Shown piece by piece: positions 50,401 to 59,164 of a stretch of DNA of 64,000 nucleotides (its first letter is position 1; every line of letters begins with the position of its first letter). A program made the position numbers and the translations under genes. The notes beneath the pieces were generated by a model, which did not search any database, was not told the DNA's origin, and was given only the letters and a program-made list of their open reading frames with translations. Source of the DNA: Arthrobacter sp. Soc17.1.1.1 (GTDB lineage: Bacteria; Actinomycetota; Actinomycetes; Actinomycetales; Micrococcaceae); assembly GCF_036867195.1 (NCBI RefSeq), contig NZ_JBAJII010000001.1:2542001-2606000 (forward strand), in the 5' to 3' direction.

Positions 50401-51760
50401 CGACGGGGACGGGACCCTCGGCGCCTGCTCCGCCGACCCGCACGTCGGGGCGTACCTGCTGCCCGACGAGGCGAAGCGGGCGGGCCGCGTCCTCCAGCGG
50501 CTGGCAGGGTTGCCGGCGCGGAACCGGGAGGACACCGGACCGGTCGTCCTCGCGGTCACGGGCTGGGGACGGTGGAGCAGCCAGTTCCGCAACGGCCGCC
50601 TGGCACGGGCCGAGGACGATCTGCACGGCCTCGTCCGGGACGGCCCCAGGAACGGAGTCGCCGTCCTGATCGGCGGCGACCGCGAACTAACGACGTCACG
50701 GCTCTTCGCCCTGCTGCCGAGCCGCATCTACCTGCCCCTCGGCGCGCATCAGGAGACGACGATGACGTGGCCCACGATGCCGCCGGTCGACCCTGTCCCG
50801 GGTCGGGGGTTCGCCCAGGGACGGATCACGGGCAGCTGGGGCGACGGCACCTGCCAGCTGCTGACGGAACCCGCGGCCGACACGGAGCCTGTCCGTCCGC
50901 CCGCACGGGCACCGTTCCCGGTGCATCCCCTTCCCCGCGTGGTGCTCCTGTCGGACATCGTCCCTGCGGGGCGGACGGCAGCACCGACGGCAGGTCGGAT
51001 GGCAGGGACCCGGGCCGGCGAGGAGGACCTCCCGCTGGGGGTGCATGGCGACGACCTGCGCATGTTCTCCGTGACCCTGCGCCCCGGAGAGGTGTACCCG
51101 GTGCTGGGCCACGCGGGATCGGGCCGCTCGAACACCCTCCGGGTCCTGGCGCAGGCGGCCGCACGACTGGCTCCGCCGTGCTCCGTCCTGGCACCGCCGA
51201 GCGGCGCCCCACCCGCCGCTGCGCTCGCCTACTGGCGCGATCTGGCGGGACGCAGCGCGGGTCCGGACCCGGCCTGCCGGTACCTCCTCGTCGTGGACGA
51301 CGCCGACCGGCTCCCCGCCGAGGTGCAGCAGACGCTGTCGGGATTCGTCGCGCGCGGCGCAGCGGCCGTGCTGGCCGCCGCTCCCGGTCCTGCGCTCATG
51401 ACCCGCATGCCGCTCGCGCTGACCGTCCGCGCGGCGGGCCGGGGACTCGTCCTCACACCGAGGACGGCGGCCGACGGCGACCTCCTCGGGGTACGGCTCG
51501 ACCCCGACGGGCCCGTGATCCCCGGCCACGGGTTCGCCTGCGATCCCGCAAGCGTGGTGGAGGTCCAGGTCGCCCTCGCGACGGACGACCCGGAGGAGGC
51601 CGGCGCTCCCTCCGGGAGCGCTGCGCCCTACAGTGCCCTGTCGGGCCCGGTGGTCCGGACGGTGTACTCGACGACCGGCCTGGAGAAGAGCGTCACGATG
51701 ACGACGGCGGCCGGCACGAGAAGACCCAGACCGACGAGGGGCGCGCCGGTGGAGAAGTAG
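47450..51760 (+). CDS. FHA-FtsK/SpoIIIE ATPase of EssC/EccC type
   Basis: 1,436-residue protein. An N-terminal region (~1-80) is followed by an FHA domain (~85-180: TIGRAGGDITIADP, LSRRHALL, SSVNGTFVDG), two membrane helices (~205-255) and three FtsK-type ATPase modules. Module 1 has an intact Walker A GTTGSGKSEFLR (~residue 597), LLLIDYKGG and VVVIDEFRML. Module 2 (GLPGSGAAEAL, ~957) lacks the Lys and module 3 (GHAGSGRSNTL, ~1222) has Arg in its place. This is the layout of EssC, the type VII secretion motor, but no WXG100 or other esx gene is nearby. GTG start with AGGAGG 6 nt upstream. The last 44 codons run antisense to the next gene. Confidence 0.87.
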   Translation: MDLHVTLTSAPPVAFPAREIVVDTLVLPTGAALADRLGAAGYEGPFTIDGAPLTASTAGEGRLTDGAVVVCGAPAAQDAPARVPPLAFVVHAGPDAGQVIPLSRGSYTIGRAGGDITIADPALSRRHALLTVARDAIVLEDLSSVNGTFVDGERISRAHITVSAALLLGGSRCRVELVDDDGWRYVSPVHVLDPVSVGSEPPRRPSRLLALTAVLPLVLGVVLAVTTGLWFFLAFSALSAVTGLVPLLTHRRDARAFADALRDAAQRDRERRITAVPDPGQTALDALRAGLHTPGGRSEACAPLSPVILLRLGTADQPANLAVDRVTATFTPPILADLPLVVPIFPRGGAGAPSGTDEAGRPSFTVAGEPAAVMGLLRALLLQVSHPLLGAPPVVCWGPVRHLPLPARFLPNVRLTRDPRVLAGIIEQTDVLLVVQIGEDPQGIARRSGVAVVRFLLDDGMAHGPTIGTALPSAGVVLTADGARARIDGREYLLVPDAVSERTFERTARALAGASRHPGAVTVRRPGAEPPAGVLPSAVSLWSGSLRPDTLASSVPARWSTADAGRPEAFIGHSGTGPVSIDLVRDGPHLLIAGTTGSGKSEFLRTLVLGFALGQPPGQLSLLLIDYKGGSGLGALAALPHCVGALTDLSSESTARALTSLRAELRRRERLCADRGADDLEELRRIAPRACPPRLVVVIDEFRMLGDDVPTAVPDLMRIAALGRSLGVHLVLATQRAQGAVTPDLRANITTSILFRVQTAMESQDLLGSGAAADIPVDIPGRAFLRRGSEPPVAVQVASSSDLPSTRATRGWQDVVTHLEGPRAGGPPRGTRTPDSMHCADTTDTMDTTDGATADARGAAAPAPTVLGRAVAGLLAAAGGVSAPRPPRPVLPALPDRLTLAACAVFPPTDRPESGAGRSVEPSGVPLGVLDLPDRQVQRRLQWDPRSHSHLALVGLPGSGAAEALAAAVAALPAADPDLHLYVLDGDGTLGACSADPHVGAYLLPDEAKRAGRVLQRLAGLPARNREDTGPVVLAVTGWGRWSSQFRNGRLARAEDDLHGLVRDGPRNGVAVLIGGDRELTTSRLFALLPSRIYLPLGAHQETTMTWPTMPPVDPVPGRGFAQGRITGSWGDGTCQLLTEPAADTEPVRPPARAPFPVHPLPRVVLLSDIVPAGRTAAPTAGRMAGTRAGEEDLPLGVHGDDLRMFSVTLRPGEVYPVLGHAGSGRSNTLRVLAQAAARLAPPCSVLAPPSGAPPAAALAYWRDLAGRSAGPDPACRYLLVVDDADRLPAEVQQTLSGFVARGAAAVLAAAPGPALMTRMPLALTVRAAGRGLVLTPRTAADGDLLGVRLDPDGPVIPGHGFACDPASVVEVQVALATDDPEEAGAPSGSAAPYSALSGPVVRTVYSTTGLEKSVTMTTAAGTRRPRPTRGAPVEK

Positions 51761-52050
51761 GGGAAGGCCAGGATCACCAGGAACAGCTGGACGACCAGCG
51801 AGGGCGACCGCGGCCAGCGGAAGCCCGCCAGGAGCTGCCGCGCCAGGGCGATCAGACCCGCACCGACGAGGAGCAGCAGGACTGCCATGAATGCGGACCC
51901 TCCGACCGAGAGGGCATCGGGGCTGAACGCGGTCATGACGAACCCGGCAGCAGCCACCAGCAGAGCGATGGCCTCGAGCACCAGGATCACCGCGATCAGG
52001 AGGACGCCCGGAGGACGACCGGAGGAGGGCAGGGCTGGATCAGGAACCAC
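51628..52050 (-). CDS. Four-helix membrane protein, uncharacterised
   Basis: 140 residues from a probable GTG at 52050 (a TTG two codons upstream is possible). Not recognised. After a Pro-rich start (PDPALPSSGRPPG) there are four hydrophobic segments: VLLIAVILVLEAIALLVAAAGF, FMAVLLLLVGAGLIALAR, LVVQLFLVILAFPYFSTG and VGLGLLVPAAVVIVTLF, then a polar tail. The composition is fully membrane-protein-like, so it is probably real despite its 133-bp tail-to-tail overlap with the FtsK-like gene. Function unknown. Confidence 0.68.
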   Translation of the reverse strand: MVPDPALPSSGRPPGVLLIAVILVLEAIALLVAAAGFVMTAFSPDALSVGGSAFMAVLLLLVGAGLIALARQLLAGFRWPRSPSLVVQLFLVILAFPYFSTGAPLVGLGLLVPAAVVIVTLFSRPVVEYTVRTTGPDRAL

Positions 52051-52206
52051 CCTCAAACCCTACCCGACGCCCTCGACGGTGCTCCGGAGCCCAGGGGGAT
52101 CGATGAATGCGCTGTGACTAACCCCTCACCCGCAGGGCCAATCGAACCTGTAAAACCCTTGTTTACCCGCTGGTAACGTGACAGCCTTAAAAGCAGTGGA
52201 TACCCG

Positions 52207-52230
52207 GGGGGCCCAGAGTCGGCCCCCTTT
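52207..52230 (+). terminator. Hairpin with T-run upstream of whiB1
   Basis: GGGGGCC (52207-52213) pairs with GGCCCCC (52221-52227), followed by TTT. It lies just before a TACTAT -10-like element, so it may insulate whiB1 from upstream transcription. Confidence 0.55.
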
Positions 52231-52260
52231 ACTATGAGCCCGCTCGTGAATGTTTTCACA
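52230..52260 (+). promoter_or_regulatory. whiB1 promoter region with CRP-like box
   Basis: TACTAT (52230-52235) is a plausible -10. CGTGAATGTTTTCACA (52245-52260) matches the CRP consensus TGTGA-N6-TCACA in all but the first base, and would sit just after the start point. Mycobacterium tuberculosis whiB1 is known to be controlled by the cAMP receptor protein Rv3676. No good -35 was found. Confidence 0.6.
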
Positions 52261-52295
52261 AATACGGAGCGCGGTCGAAGGAGAATGTGATCACC

Positions 52296-52544
52296 ATGGA
52301 TTGGCGTAGTCGCGCAGCCTGCCTGGACAAGGACCCGGAGCTGTTCTTCCCGGTCGGCAACACCGGGCCGGCGCTTCTTCAGATCGAGGAGGCCAAGAGT
52401 GTCTGCCGTCGCTGCCAGGTGCAGGACACCTGCCTGCAGTGGGCCATCGAATCCGGGCAGGACGCCGGTGTCTGGGGCGGATTGAGCGAGGACGAGCGCC
52501 GGGCGCTGAAGCGCCGGGCCGCACGGGCACGCCGCGCGTCCTGA
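52296..52544 (+). CDS. whiB1: WhiB-family iron-sulfur transcription factor (WhiB1/WblE)
   Basis: 82-residue [4Fe-4S] protein. The four cluster cysteines are Cys9, Cys37, Cys40 and Cys46 (CRRCQVQDTC), followed by the GVWGG turn and a basic C-terminal tail (RALKRRAARARR) that binds DNA. DPELFFPVGNTGPALLQIEE identifies the WhiB1/WblE branch, which is essential in mycobacteria, interacts with the primary sigma factor and reacts with NO. ATG at 52296 gives the canonical MDWR start; AAGGAG lies 12 nt upstream. Divergent/convergent neighbour pdtaS follows, as in mycobacteria. Confidence 0.96.
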   Translation: MDWRSRAACLDKDPELFFPVGNTGPALLQIEEAKSVCRRCQVQDTCLQWAIESGQDAGVWGGLSEDERRALKRRAARARRAS

Positions 52545-52592
52545 TCGGGACCGGGTGGCGACACCCGGCCGAGCGGACAGCGGGAACGAGGA

Positions 52593-52629
52593 ACGACGAA
52601 GGGCTGCCCATCGGGCGGCCCTTCGTCGT
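52593..52629. terminator. Bidirectional terminator between whiB1 and pdtaS
   Basis: ACGACGAAGGGC (52593-52604) pairs with GCCCTTCGTCGT (52618-52629); an inner T-G pair and GCCC/GGGC extend the stem to 17 pairs around an ATC loop. It lies between the convergent stops. Confidence 0.75.
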
Positions 52630-52659
52630 CGGTGCAGTCGTCGGTGCAGGGTCCCGGTG

Positions 52660-54138
52660 TCAGATCCCCTGGTTCAGGCGCAGCGGCAGCTCGATCGTGA
52701 CGGAGGTGCCGCCGCCACCCCGTGTGCGCCACTCGATGGTCCCGCCGAGTTCGCTCGTGACGAGGGTCCGCACGATCTGCAGTCCCAGTCCCTCCGCGTG
52801 CCCGCCGGCCGGGAGGCCGACGCCGTCGTCGGCGATGGTGACGCGCAGGATCTCCTCCCCGTCGACCACGGTCCGGCGATTGGCCATGAGCCACACGGTG
52901 CCCGCCCTGCCGGAGAGCCCGTGCTCCACGGCGTTCGTCACCAGTTCGTTGATCACGAGGGCCAGCGGTGTCGCGAGGTCGCTCGGCAGCTCGCCGAAGT
53001 CGCCGCTCCGCTCGGTGCGCACCGCCTGCGACGGTGAGGCGACCTCCGCGGACAGCCGGAACTGCCGTGAGATGAGCTCGTCGAAGTCGACGCTCTGCGC
53101 GAGGCCCTGGGACAGCGTCTCGTGGACGAGGGCGATGGTGGACACGCGGCGCATGGCCTGCTCCAACCCGAGCTTCCCCTCCTCGCTGACCATCCTGCGG
53201 GACTGCATCCGCAGGAGCGCCGCGACGGTCTGGAGGTTGTTCTTCACCCGGTGGTGGATCTCCCGGATGGTGGCGTCCTTCGAGACGAGCTCCATCTCGC
53301 GGCGGCGGAGTTCGGAGACGTCCCGGCAGAGCACGAGGGCGCCGAACCGCTCCTTCTCGTCACGCAGGGGGATGGCCCGCAGGGACAGGCTGACGCCGCG
53401 CGAACCGATCTCGGTGCGCCACGGCATGCGCCCGGTCACCACCAGGGGGAGCGTCTCGTCGACCATCCGTCGGTCCTTCAGCAGCGCCGTCGTGATCTCC
53501 GCGAGCGGGCGGCCCTCGAGGGTCTCGACGTCGCCGAGCCGGCGGAACGCGGAGACTCCGTTCGGGCTCGCGTACTGCACGATCCCGTCGACGTCGAGCC
53601 TGATCAGGCCGTCACCGACACGGGGTGCGCCCCGGCGGGAGCCCGTGGGCGTCGCGAAGTCGGGCCACAGCCCCAGCGTCCCCATGCGCAGGAGGTCGTA
53701 GGCGCACTGGCGGTAGGTCAGCTCGAGCCGCGACGGCATCCTCGAACTCGACAGGTCCATGTGGGTCGTCACGACGGCGAGAGTGCGGCCGTTGCGCACC
53801 ATCGGCACGGCCTCGACGCGCATCGCCATCTCCGTGGTCCAGTTCGTCTCGCCGGACCGCTCGATCTTCTGGGACTCCCAGGCGACGTCGACGAGTGGCT
53901 GCAGGTCGGCGCGGATCCGCTCACCCACGAAATCGCTGTGGAAGACGGTGTGGGACGTCGACGGCCGGGCATGGGCCAAAGCGACGTACCCGCCGCCGTC
54001 GAGGGGGAACCACAGGGCCAGGTCGGCGAAGGCGAGATCGGCCACCATCTGCCAGTCGCCGACGAGGAGGTGGAGCCACTCGGCGTCGCCGGGTTCGAAC
54101 CCTGTGTACTCGCGGATGGGATCGGTGAAGATTGCCAT
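52660..54138 (-). CDS. pdtaS: Sensor histidine kinase PdtaS
   Basis: 492-residue soluble HisKA_2-type kinase. The N-terminal GAF-like domain (~1-150) and PAS domain (~175-285, with GIVQYASPNGVSAFRRLG) precede the phosphoacceptor motif EIHHRVKNNLQTVAALL (His ~294) and a HATPase domain with INELVTNAVEHGL (N-box) and VTIADDGVGLP (G1). No transmembrane segment. In mycobacteria PdtaS phosphorylates the ANTAR RNA-binding regulator PdtaR and lies next to whiB1, as here. The PdtaR partner is not in the window. AGAGAG 5 nt before the ATG supports the start. Confidence 0.93.
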   Translation of the reverse strand: MAIFTDPIREYTGFEPGDAEWLHLLVGDWQMVADLAFADLALWFPLDGGGYVALAHARPSTSHTVFHSDFVGERIRADLQPLVDVAWESQKIERSGETNWTTEMAMRVEAVPMVRNGRTLAVVTTHMDLSSSRMPSRLELTYRQCAYDLLRMGTLGLWPDFATPTGSRRGAPRVGDGLIRLDVDGIVQYASPNGVSAFRRLGDVETLEGRPLAEITTALLKDRRMVDETLPLVVTGRMPWRTEIGSRGVSLSLRAIPLRDEKERFGALVLCRDVSELRRREMELVSKDATIREIHHRVKNNLQTVAALLRMQSRRMVSEEGKLGLEQAMRRVSTIALVHETLSQGLAQSVDFDELISRQFRLSAEVASPSQAVRTERSGDFGELPSDLATPLALVINELVTNAVEHGLSGRAGTVWLMANRRTVVDGEEILRVTIADDGVGLPAGGHAEGLGLQIVRTLVTSELGGTIEWRTRGGGGTSVTIELPLRLNQGI

Positions 54139-54269
54139 GGGATCTCTCTGTTGCTCGGGCCTGACACGGCGGCACGATCCGCGCCCGGAGAGGACCGGCC
54201 GGACCTGCGGATCGGGTGCCGCAGGTCCAGTCTGTCACTCGCGGCCGTCCGTGACAGGACGGCCGCGCC

Positions 54270-57200
54270 CTACCGGACGATCGACCGCAGGAGACGCAGC
54301 GCCACCGACAGGGAGGAGATGTCGTCCTTCTCGAGCAGGTTGACCTCGGCGAACATGTTGCTGGCTCGCTGCAGCTGATCGGCGTTCAGCTCCTGCCAGG
54401 CCAGCAGCCGCTCCCCCGCGTCGCTGGCCTGCAGGTCGCGGGTGGCACGCATGACGGCCACGGTGATGTCCGCGATCGTGGAGTAGAGGTCGTCGCGCAG
54501 CGCCGCCCGCGCCAGGGCCTGCCAGCGATCCGTCCGCGGCAGCTTGGTGATGCGCTCGAGCAGGTTGTCGACCTCGAAACGGTCGTACACCGCGTAGTAC
54601 ACCGTCGCGATGTTCTCGACCGGCTCGTCCACCCGCCGGGTGCTGTAGGCGATGTCGAGCAGCGCGAAGGACTCGAACTGCTCCGCCCAGTGCCGCCCGA
54701 GTTCCGCGGGCAGGTCCCACGCGGCCGCGGTGGCCGTCGCCTCCCGAGCGCGTTCGAGGTCGCAGCCCCGGAGGTACTCGGCGAGGTGCGAGCGGAACGG
54801 CGCGACGAGCGGCTTGAACGCGTCGATGTCCTCGCCCACCGCCGTGCCCTGCTCCACATGGTTGACGAACCAGCGCACGGCCCGGTCCAGGAGCCGGCGC
54901 AGGTCCAGGTGCACCGTGGTCCACCGGTCCGTGGGGAAGTCCGCCGGCAGTGCCGCGAGCGCGTCGACGGTCTCGTCCAGCGAGTAGATCTCCCGCAGGG
55001 CCACGAAGGCGCGTGCGACCACGGGTTCGGGCACCGACGTCTCCTCCATCACCCGGAACGCGAACGTGATCCCGCCGAGGTTGATGATGTCGTTGGCGAT
55101 GACGGTCGAGATGATCTCCCGGCGCAGCGGGTGCGTGTCGAGCAGGTCGTCGAAGCGCTCCACCAGCCGCTGCGGGAAGTACCGCCGGAGCGTGCCCCTG
55201 AAGTAGGGGTCGTCGGCGAGGTTGCTCGCGGAGAGGACCTTCGTCAGTTCGATCTTCGCGTACGCGGCGAGGACCGACAGCTCGGGCGAGGTGAGCCCCT
55301 GCCCCGCGTCGATCCTCCGGCGCAGCTCGGCCGTGGTCGGCAGGGCCTCGAGGGACCGGTCGAGGTCGGCCTTCCTCTCCAGCCAGTCCATCATCCGCTC
55401 GTAGCTGGGGCTCCACTCGATGACCCGCTGGCGGTCGTTCAGCAGGAGGACGTTCTGGTCGATGTTGTCCTGCAGCACGAGCCGGCCGACCTCGTCGGTC
55501 ATCGACTGCAGGAACTCGGTCCGCTCCTCGGGCTGCAGGCGGCCTGCGCGCACCATCCGGTCCACGAAGATCTTGATGTTGACCTCGTGGTCCGAGCAGT
55601 CGACGCCGGCGCTGTTGTCGATGGCGTCGGTGTTCAGGATGACGCCCGCGAGCGCGGCCTCGATCCGGCCGCGCTGCGTCATGCCGAGGTTCCCGCCCTC
55701 GCCCACCACCCGGGCGCGCAGTTCGCTGCCGTTGACGCGGATGGCGTCGTTCGCGCGGTCACCGACGTCGCCGTTCGTCTCGTCGGTGGCCTTGACGTAC
55801 GTGCCGATCCCGCCGTTGTAGAGCAGGTCGGCGGGGGCGCGGAGGATCGCCTTCAGCACCTCCGGTGGGCTCAGTCTGGTCACCTGCTCCTCCAGGCCCA
55901 GTGCCTCGCGGACCTCCGGGGAGATCGGGATGGATTTCGCCTGCCGCGGGTACACGCCGCCGCCCGTGCTGATGAGGGAGCTGTCGTAGTCCTCCCAGCT
56001 CGACCTCGGGAGGTCGAACAGGCGACGGCGTTCCGCGAAGGACGCCGCGGCGTCGGGGTTCGGATCGAGGAAGATGTGGCGGTGGTCGAAGGCCGCGACG
56101 AGGCGGATGTGCTCGGAGAGGAGCATGCCGTTGCCGAAGACGTCGCCACTCATGTCGCCCACACCGACCACGGTGAAGTCGTCGGTCTGCGTGTCGACGT
56201 CGAACTCGCTGAAGTGTCGCTTGACGGACTCCCAGGCGCCCCGCGCCGTGATGCCCATGGCCTTGTGGTCGTAGCCCACGGACCCGCCGGAGGCGAAGGC
56301 GTCGCCGAGCCAGAAGCCGTACTCGGCCGAGAGCTCGTTGGCGATGTCGGAGAACGACGCCGTCCCCTTGTCGGCGGCGACCACCAGGTAGGTGTCGTCG
56401 TCGTCGTGCCGGACCACCCGGGCAGGCGGCAGCACCGATTCCGTGGTCCCGTCCGCGGTGACCTCGGTGCTGACGTTGTCCGTGATGTCGAGCAGCCCCC
56501 GGATGAACGTGCGGTAGCTCGCCTGGCCCTCGGCGAGCCAGGCCTGCCGGTCGGCCGACGGATCCGGCAGCTGCTTGGCGAAGAAGCCGCCCTTCGCGCC
56601 GGTCGGCACGATCACGGCGTTCTTCACGGTCTGGGCCTTCACGAGTCCGAGCACCTCGGTGCGGAAGTCCTCGCGCCGATCGGACCAGCGCAGCCCGCCG
56701 CGGGCCACCTTGCCGAACCGGAGATGGACGCCCTCCACCTGGGGCGAATAGACCCAGATCTCGAACTTTGGCCGCGGGAACGGCGCCCCGTCGATCCGCG
56801 AGGTGTCGAACTTGATGCTGACGTGCCGCTTGTCCTGGAAGTAGTTGGTCCTCAGGCTCGCCTCGATCAGGTTCGCGAAGGTCCGCAGCACCCGGTCCGC
56901 GTCGAGGGTCGGGACGCCCTCCAATCCTTCGTCGAGCGCCGTCCGCGCCGCTTCCGTGGCCACCGCACGGTCGCCGTCGAGGTCGGGGTCGAAGCGCGCA
57001 GTGAACAGGGCGACGAGCGCGCGGCTGACCACGCCGTTGCGCCGCAGCGTGTCGGCGACGAACCCGTAGGAGTTGGTGTTGCCCATCTGCCGCATGTACT
57101 TCGCGTAGGCGCGGAGGATCAGCACCTGGCGCCAGCCGAGCTCCTCGCTCAGGACGAGCCGGTCGAAGGCATCGGACTCGCTGTTGCCCGTGACGGCACC

Positions 57201-59117
57201 ACTGAAGGCGTCCTGCAGCAGCGCGGCCGTGCCGAGCGGCGAGATGCCGGCGGGGTACTTGAGGCCGAGGTCGTAGAGGAAGAAGGAGCGGCCGTCCGAC
57301 CGCGTGATCTCGAACGGCCGCTCGTCGAGCACCTCGAGGCCCAGGTTGTGGAAGTACGGGAGGATCTGGGTCAGGCTCTTCGCCTCGGTGAGGTAGAGCT
57401 TCAGGCGTGCGTCCGCGGGGTCGCCGGACTCCGGCGCCCGGGGGACGTACACGTGCAGCTGAGGAGCGTCGGATCCCGGCTCCGCGAGCTGCTCGAACCG
57501 CGCGATGTCCTCCAGGGCGTCCTCGACCTCGTAGTCCACCCGGTAGCCGGCCGGGAACGACTCCGCCCACAGCGTGGCGAGGCGCTGGGCGGTCTCCTGC
57601 TCGAACCGCTGCTGCGCCACCTCCACGATGCCTTCGGGCCAGGACCGGGCTGCACGGACGAGGCGCTCCTCGAGGTCCGTGGCGTCGACGGCGGGGATCT
57701 CCGCGCCCCGCTGCAGCCGGATGCGGAAGAACAGACGGGCGAGCGCGGACTCGCTCATCCGGGCCTCGAAGTCGATCGAATCGGCGTCGAGCGCGGTCCG
57801 CAGCTCCTGCTCGATGCGCAGGCGGACACTCGTCGTGTAGCGGTCGCGCGGCAGGTAGACGAGGGCCGACATGAAGCGGCCGTAGACATCCGGGCGCAAG
57901 AAGAGCCGGGTGCGGCGGCGCTCCTGCAGGCGCAGGATGCCGAGGGCCGTGGACACGAGGTCCGGGACCTCGATCTGGAACAGCTCGTCGCGCGGGTAGG
58001 TCTCCAGGATGGACAGCAGGTCCTTGCCGGAGTGGGAGTCCGACGGGAAACCGCACAGGCGCAGCACCTCGAAGACCTTGTCGCGGACCAGGGGCACATT
58101 TCGCACCGACCCCGTGTAGGCGCTGGTCGCGAACAGCCCGATGAACCGCCGCTCGCCGTTGACGTTGCCCTGGGCGTCGAAACTCTTGATGCCGATGTAG
58201 TCGAGGTAGGCGGCGCGGTGCACCGTCGACCGGGAATTGGCCTTCGTGATCACGAGGGCGCGACGCTCGCGAGCCTTCGCGCGGCCCGCCGCCGTGAGCT
58301 GCTGCACGTGCCCGCCGCTGCCGTGCCGCAGCAGCCCGAGCCCGCTGCCGTCACGCACCCGGAGGGCGTCGGCGCCCTCCTCGTCGGTCACGAGCTCGTA
58401 CTCCTTGTACCCGAGGAAGGTGAAGTTGCCGCCGTCGAGCCACCGCAGCAGCTCCTGCGCCTGCCGCAGGTCGGGGATCTCATCCGCACCCGCGATCGAG
58501 TCGAGTGACGCCTCGATGGAGCGGACCGTGCGGCGCATGGCGGGCCAGTCCTCGACAGCGGAGCGGACGTCGCCCAGCACCCGGTGGAGGCCGTCGACGA
58601 CCGACTCCTTCACCGCTGCGTCGGGGAGGCGGGCGACCTCGACCGAGATCCAGGACTCGATGTGCGTGGTGCGCCCGCTCAGGCCGGCGAACTCGCCGAT
58701 GTTGGGCAGCGCCGCGGTGTCGCCGCTCGACGCGCCGGCCGTCGACGGGACGCGCTCGAGTGCCGTGAGGGCGTACGACTCGTCCTCGCGCACCGCGAGG
58801 AAGGTCGGGTGGACCACGAGCTGGATCGCCGCGTCCTGCCGGACGAGTTCCGCGGTGACGGAATCGACGAGGAAGGGCATGTCGTCGGTGACGATCATGA
58901 CGATGCTGGAAATTCCCTGGTCCATGACCGCGATGGCGGCGGTGCCGGGTTCGCGGGTCTCGGCGAGGTCCCGATGCGCGAAGGCCCGCTGGCGGAGATC
59001 GGTGGGCCGGTACCCGACCGCATCCTCGCGTGCGAGATGCTCGAAGTAGTGCTCTACGAAATCCTCCCGTGACGTGTCCGAGTTTGACTGATCCGTTGTC
59101 CTGGATCCAGACGACAT
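54270..59117 (-). CDS. NAD-specific glutamate dehydrogenase, large (L_180) type
   Basis: 1,615 residues, the length expected of the ~180-kDa GDH class first described in Streptomyces and present in mycobacteria (Rv2476c). It oxidatively deaminates glutamate to 2-oxoglutarate. The N-terminal ~700 residues contain ACT-like regulatory domains. The catalytic block begins near RPKFEIWVYSPQVEGVHLRF, with KVARGGLRWSDRREDFRTE, VPTGAKGGFFAKQLP (catalytic Lys) and GVGDMSGDVFGNGMLLS (nucleotide-binding). The C-terminal ~450 residues are helical. ATG with GGAGG 8 nt upstream. Monocistronic by appearance, with 131 bp to pdtaS. Confidence 0.95.
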   Translation of the reverse strand: MSSGSRTTDQSNSDTSREDFVEHYFEHLAREDAVGYRPTDLRQRAFAHRDLAETREPGTAAIAVMDQGISSIVMIVTDDMPFLVDSVTAELVRQDAAIQLVVHPTFLAVREDESYALTALERVPSTAGASSGDTAALPNIGEFAGLSGRTTHIESWISVEVARLPDAAVKESVVDGLHRVLGDVRSAVEDWPAMRRTVRSIEASLDSIAGADEIPDLRQAQELLRWLDGGNFTFLGYKEYELVTDEEGADALRVRDGSGLGLLRHGSGGHVQQLTAAGRAKARERRALVITKANSRSTVHRAAYLDYIGIKSFDAQGNVNGERRFIGLFATSAYTGSVRNVPLVRDKVFEVLRLCGFPSDSHSGKDLLSILETYPRDELFQIEVPDLVSTALGILRLQERRRTRLFLRPDVYGRFMSALVYLPRDRYTTSVRLRIEQELRTALDADSIDFEARMSESALARLFFRIRLQRGAEIPAVDATDLEERLVRAARSWPEGIVEVAQQRFEQETAQRLATLWAESFPAGYRVDYEVEDALEDIARFEQLAEPGSDAPQLHVYVPRAPESGDPADARLKLYLTEAKSLTQILPYFHNLGLEVLDERPFEITRSDGRSFFLYDLGLKYPAGISPLGTAALLQDAFSGAVTGNSESDAFDRLVLSEELGWRQVLILRAYAKYMRQMGNTNSYGFVADTLRRNGVVSRALVALFTARFDPDLDGDRAVATEAARTALDEGLEGVPTLDADRVLRTFANLIEASLRTNYFQDKRHVSIKFDTSRIDGAPFPRPKFEIWVYSPQVEGVHLRFGKVARGGLRWSDRREDFRTEVLGLVKAQTVKNAVIVPTGAKGGFFAKQLPDPSADRQAWLAEGQASYRTFIRGLLDITDNVSTEVTADGTTESVLPPARVVRHDDDDTYLVVAADKGTASFSDIANELSAEYGFWLGDAFASGGSVGYDHKAMGITARGAWESVKRHFSEFDVDTQTDDFTVVGVGDMSGDVFGNGMLLSEHIRLVAAFDHRHIFLDPNPDAAASFAERRRLFDLPRSSWEDYDSSLISTGGGVYPRQAKSIPISPEVREALGLEEQVTRLSPPEVLKAILRAPADLLYNGGIGTYVKATDETNGDVGDRANDAIRVNGSELRARVVGEGGNLGMTQRGRIEAALAGVILNTDAIDNSAGVDCSDHEVNIKIFVDRMVRAGRLQPEERTEFLQSMTDEVGRLVLQDNIDQNVLLLNDRQRVIEWSPSYERMMDWLERKADLDRSLEALPTTAELRRRIDAGQGLTSPELSVLAAYAKIELTKVLSASNLADDPYFRGTLRRYFPQRLVERFDDLLDTHPLRREIISTVIANDIINLGGITFAFRVMEETSVPEPVVARAFVALREIYSLDETVDALAALPADFPTDRWTTVHLDLRRLLDRAVRWFVNHVEQGTAVGEDIDAFKPLVAPFRSHLAEYLRGCDLERAREATATAAAWDLPAELGRHWAEQFESFALLDIAYSTRRVDEPVENIATVYYAVYDRFEVDNLLERITKLPRTDRWQALARAALRDDLYSTIADITVAVMRATRDLQASDAGERLLAWQELNADQLQRASNMFAEVNLLEKDDISSLSVALRLLRSIVR

Positions 59118-59164
59118 GGGGGGAGCCTCCGTAACGAAATGAAAGGCCGCTTCATTGCGACCTC

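Noticed and set aside
54086..54105. tRNA-like GGGTTCGAACCC sequence
   Set aside because: It lies within pdtaS (codons for FEPGD) and has no surrounding cloverleaf.
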